NCBI GenBank assembly: GCA_020073645.1
Contig: JAIQET010000026.1
Location: forward strand, 1-55,187
Length of the DNA stretch: 55,187 nt
Source: Terriglobia bacterium
GTDB taxonomy: Bacteria; Acidobacteriota; Terriglobia; Terriglobales; Acidobacteriaceae
Direction of reading: 5' to 3'
Shown here one piece after another: positions 52,411 through 55,187 of the stretch. The notes under the pieces are model-generated. The model saw only the letters and a program-made list of their open reading frames with translations. It searched no databases and was not told where the DNA came from. A program made the position numbers and the translations under genes. Positions within the stretch are counted from its first letter, which is position 1, and every line of letters starts with the position of its first letter.

Positions 52411-53268
52411 ATGAAGACCCAAATTGCTCGTCTTTGCCTGCTTGGAACCTTTTTGGTGGGCACTCTGCATGCTCAAGTTGAGGTTAAACTGTTTGCCAAC
52501 TCAAGCCAGCTCGCGGCTCACCCCATAGTTGTGGTTGAGGTACCACCGGACTGGTCAATCATAGGGGGTGGAGCAACGACAAGCTGGAATGGAACGGACG
52601 CAGGAAATTTGCTGGTTTCAGCGTATCCCCTGGACAAGCATCACTGGATCGCTTCAAGTAAGGATCATTCTGTTTCCTCCCCTGCTGTACTTACCGCCTA
52701 CGCTGTAGCAATTAAGAATCCGCAGCAGGGACTCTATGATGTGAAAATATTCGCCCAGCAAAGTTCCGGGCAAACAGATAATCCTAGCGCCTCTGTGCTC
52801 GTAGATAGCAGCTATCAGATGACCGGAGGTGGTGCAAAGGCAGAAACTGGGGGACCGGGGCTGCTTCTAACCGCGTCATATCCTTCAAGTGACAGGGGCT
52901 GGACTACGATCGCAAAAGCGCACAGCGTTTCGTCGCCAGGCAGCGTGACTGCCTATGCAATCGGCGTCAAATCGAAAACATCAAAACCATTTCCTCCCGT
53001 AACGCGATTCCCGAGTGCTACATCAGGCGGCAGTCTATCTCCGGAAAGCACAATCAATGTCAGTTCGGGATTTATTCTGACCGGAGGCGGTGCAGAGGTG
53101 CAGTACTCAGACACCGTCGGATGCCTCTTGACTGAAACAAGTCCGAAGGGGAATTTCGGCTGGTCCGGAAAGGCCAAAGCGCACAGCGTGCCCAGCACCT
53201 GCACGATGACGGTGTTTTCCTTGGGGCTCAATAGCAGCAATGGAGCGGATGCGAAAGTTGTCTTTTGA
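52411..53268 (+). CDS. Secreted protein with three internal repeats
   Basis: 285 residues. Signal peptide (IARLCLLGTFLVGTLHAQ) and AAGGAG six bases before the ATG. Three repeats of ~80 residues each contain a GGGA start, a hydrophobic LL, a Trp, HSVSSP and an aromatic strand: IIGGGATTSW...HHWIASSKDHSVSSP, MTGGGAKAET...RGWTTIAKAHSVSSP, LTGGGAEVQY...FGWSGKAKAHSVPST. Probably a beta-rich, possibly lectin-like structure with pseudo-threefold symmetry. Family not recognised. Confidence 0.78.
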   Translation: MKTQIARLCLLGTFLVGTLHAQVEVKLFANSSQLAAHPIVVVEVPPDWSIIGGGATTSWNGTDAGNLLVSAYPLDKHHWIASSKDHSVSSPAVLTAYAVAIKNPQQGLYDVKIFAQQSSGQTDNPSASVLVDSSYQMTGGGAKAETGGPGLLLTASYPSSDRGWTTIAKAHSVSSPGSVTAYAIGVKSKTSKPFPPVTRFPSATSGGSLSPESTINVSSGFILTGGGAEVQYSDTVGCLLTETSPKGNFGWSGKAKAHSVPSTCTMTVFSLGLNSSNGADAKVVF

Positions 53269-53925
53269 AGTGAAATTGGTGAAACAGTGGGGGATCCACG
53301 TCTCCACATAGTCGTGAAAGGGTCGGAGGTCCCGACCCTTCTCTGGTTGAAGCATGGGATTCCGCACAAGTCGGGGACAGGGATCAACGGCGAACCTTGT
53401 CCCCATGCCTGCTCTGCCTATGTCTTCGCCCCGATCCGTTTCTCCCAAGCTTCCTGCTCCGCCTTTCCCCAATGTCCCACCACAATGACGTAAGCCATCG
53501 GGGTCGGCGAGGCTGATTTCGCCGCTGGGAAATCGAGGGAAATCGAGGGGAAATCGAGGGACAGACGGGACGTTCCCTAAGGTGAAGAACAGAAAACGTC
53601 CCGTCTGTCCCCACATTTCCCAGGTCTCCCGCCTGGAACAGCGCAGCGATCTTCTGCTTTCCACGCTGCGCAGCTACGTAGAGCCATGGGAGGCCGCCTC
53701 ACCCTGGTCGCAGAATTTCCTGACCAGAAACCCGTAGTGCTATCTGGGATTGCCGCCCTCGACACGGGCGTGCGCCTGACGTGACCGCGCGATCTTTACG
53801 AGTGGGAGAGCGGGTTGCCGCTGCCTGCACCCGCCTTTCGAGGACCGCCAAAGATGGGGCACCGGCAGAAAACGTCCCGGCTGTCCCCCAGTTTCCTCCG
53901 TTCTGGGAAGTAAGCCGTGTTAAAT
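53269..53925. other. Repeat-rich intergenic region
   Basis: About 650 nt. It holds GGGGACAGG...CCTTGTCCCC (~53372-53403), three tandem copies of AAATCGAGGG (53531-53560), the long hairpin at 53559-53611, and a second copy of AAAACGTCCC(G)GCTGTCCCC at ~53869. Short frames crossing it are not convincing genes. Confidence 0.55.
53559..53611. repeat. 17-bp perfect inverted repeat
   Basis: GGGACAGACGGGACGTT (53559-53575) and AACGTCCCGTCTGTCCC (53595-53611), loop 19 nt. A partial copy of the right arm recurs near 53871-53889, so this is a dispersed family. Confidence 0.75.
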
Positions 53926-54714
53926 TTAGCCCTCTGCACAGCCTCCAGTTAACTTTGAAACCAACATAGGGGTCTTATCTCCAAGGTCCTTCAAGCTGAA
54001 ATCCGAGAATAAGGCCGGGGCATCATCTCGCACCACCTTAAACATCGCGGCTGCCGCCTCCCGCATTTCCACGTCTCCTGGTATCGAACCTCTGACCTTA
54101 AAAAAATGGCGCAGCGCGCGTGCGTTCGCCGTAATAATGATCTTGGTCTCCGTGGCGTTGGGCAGCACGCTGCGTGCAGCTGAGCGGACTGCTCTTTTTA
54201 GCTCCTTCTTCTGCAGGTCTAGTCCTGAACCATTCTGAGAACCGTCCAACGTCTCTAAGATAATTGTGTACGCCTGTTTCGATGTTTCCACTGCTTCTCG
54301 CCAGGCTTCTAACGCACGAGGAGATGTCCTGAGATGGGCAGGCTCGACGAATTCGGCCTCAGTTTCCTCGTGGTATTGCTGGGATAGTTGGCTGAAGGAA
54401 AATCCTATTCGGTGCCGTACCAGTTGGTGCGTGAAGGCACGGCTTACTCCAATCAGGAGGAATGTCCAGCTCACATGCTCCAATACGCTTTCATGGCCCT
54501 GGGCAATGAGGTTTTGGATGTACTCCTCGTTTGACCGAGGCGACTGTTTCTCTCCGAAAGACATGTAGCAAATACGACCGGCAGCTTCAACGAGCTCCTC
54601 TGGTCCAGTCGCGCCGGGAGTTCGGTTCCAAACCTTCTGTTCAAGCCGTAGAAAATCAAGAAACGCCTGTGCATAGAATTGAGGTGAACTGAGTTTAAAG
54701 ACACGGAGGCTCAT
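53926..54714 (-). CDS. thyX: FAD-dependent thymidylate synthase
   Basis: 262 residues. ThyX methylates dUMP to dTMP with methylene-THF, FAD and NADPH. ICYMSFG, HESVLEHVSWTFLL, the motif RHR (100-102) followed by IGFSFSQLSQQY, LPNATETKIIITANARALRHFFKVR are all ThyX features. The signature reads RHR-x8-S instead of the usual RHR-x7-S, and SQQY replaces SQRY. FolD at 13147 supplies the folate. It overlaps the upstream membrane-protein gene by 4 nt. Confidence 0.93.
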   Translation of the reverse strand: MSLRVFKLSSPQFYAQAFLDFLRLEQKVWNRTPGATGPEELVEAAGRICYMSFGEKQSPRSNEEYIQNLIAQGHESVLEHVSWTFLLIGVSRAFTHQLVRHRIGFSFSQLSQQYHEETEAEFVEPAHLRTSPRALEAWREAVETSKQAYTIILETLDGSQNGSGLDLQKKELKRAVRSAARSVLPNATETKIIITANARALRHFFKVRGSIPGDVEMREAAAAMFKVVRDDAPALFSDFSLKDLGDKTPMLVSKLTGGCAEG

Positions 54715-55160
54715 GGTTTTCCCGCTTTGCCTTTGCTCGGTTTGGGACCTCCCACATTTGCCGAGCCAGCACCGGACTGCTTGTCTTCTAAGACTTTTAC
54801 TTTCTCCTGCAAGACCTTTACCCTCTCCTCCAAAACTGCCTCATTGCGTTTTGCCTCCTCGACACCTCCTAGATAGTATGGAACAAACTGAGCGCTGAGT
54901 GCTACGACGGCCGCCAGCAGGCCAGCCACTAGCGTCGCTCTTTTCACTTCGTGCTTCGCGATTTTCATCGCCCGGTTCGAAACGTTCAGGAAATCCCGAG
55001 AGAGCCTGTTCACATCCGGGTCGGGCGCGACGCCCGTATTCCGCTTGCGATAGTCTGCCACAACCGCACCGTCGAGCTTAAAGAAGAGCACAGTTACAAT
55101 GGCATCCCGCAATCTCAGTTCAATGGAGTCTCGGCTCATATTGATTACTGTGAGGTGCAT
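54711..55160 (-). CDS. Hypothetical membrane protein with coiled coil
   Basis: 149 residues. A soluble N-terminal half (~1-75), one membrane helix (ATLVAGLLAAVVALSAQFVPYYL), a short coiled coil (EAVLEERVKVLQEKVKVLEDK) and a Gly/Lys tail. I recognise no family. It overlaps thyX by ATGA, so the two are translated together, though a link to thymidylate synthesis is not obvious. Starts at 55160 or the ATG at 55139. Confidence 0.65.
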   Translation of the reverse strand: MHLTVINMSRDSIELRLRDAIVTVLFFKLDGAVVADYRKRNTGVAPDPDVNRLSRDFLNVSNRAMKIAKHEVKRATLVAGLLAAVVALSAQFVPYYLGGVEEAKRNEAVLEERVKVLQEKVKVLEDKQSGAGSANVGGPKPSKGKAGKP

Positions 55161-55187
55161 TGGTCCGTCATAACCAGGGTCGACGTG

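Overview
This window looks like part of a chromosome from an acidobacterium, probably of the Terriglobia (Koribacter-like) group. That placement is inferred from gene content and style: GC-rich genes, HAF-repeat and PEGA/TPR proteins, an FAD-dependent thymidylate synthase, IorAB-type molybdenum hydroxylases, and many short dispersed palindromic repeats between genes. No rRNA gene is present to confirm it. Most of the window is ordinary chromosomal housekeeping DNA with small accessory islands.

Layout. Bases 1-1070 hold an odd in-frame join of a YidC C-terminus to a LeuA-like protein, then a tRNA-Ser(UGA). Bases 1157-11846 carry a giant serine/threonine kinase with TPR and PEGA domains, a YjbQ-family protein, a GT2 glycosyltransferase, two multi-pass membrane proteins that resemble GT-C enzymes, and a MacB-type permease. 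Bases 11.85-12.75 kb are rich in hairpins around one tiny gene. Bases 12.75-24.6 kb are metabolic and envelope genes: a YcaR/Trm112-like protein, folD, coaE, an HtrA protease, a YjbR-family protein, a DUF2721 protein, gamma-glutamyltranspeptidase, a TIM-barrel isomerase, asnS, arginase, a secreted ankyrin protein and ddl.

Bases 24.6-28.4 kb contain a VapBC module, then a promoter, a SAM-I-type riboswitch, a threonine synthase with a ubiquitin-like MoaD/ThiS domain at its C-terminus, and homoserine dehydrogenase. A SAM riboswitch and a sulfur-carrier fold on threonine synthase suggest a role in making homocysteine or methionine through a protein-bound thiocarboxylate. This is the most interesting system in the window. 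Bases 30.3-34.3 kb form a tight operon of a TetR regulator, an HlyD protein, an ABC ATPase and an ABC-2 permease, with its promoter and operator visible.

Bases 34.9-37.3 kb appear to be a small passenger element: a DUF4304 gene between imperfect terminal inverted repeats, later interrupted by an IS1182-like insertion sequence with a frameshifted transposase. Bases 37.3-40.4 kb are the classical yceD-rpmF-plsX-fabD lipid cluster without fabH. Bases 40.5-55.2 kb hold two more PIN-type toxin-antitoxin modules, IorAB-type oxidoreductase genes, an aldo/keto reductase, a TPR membrane protein, a multicopper oxidase with its copper motifs in permuted order and an apparent CTG start, an alpha/beta hydrolase, two secreted proteins built from internal repeats, and thyX with a small membrane protein upstream. 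Long intergenic stretches here (49.5-50.1 and 53.3-53.9 kb) are made largely of dispersed repeats.
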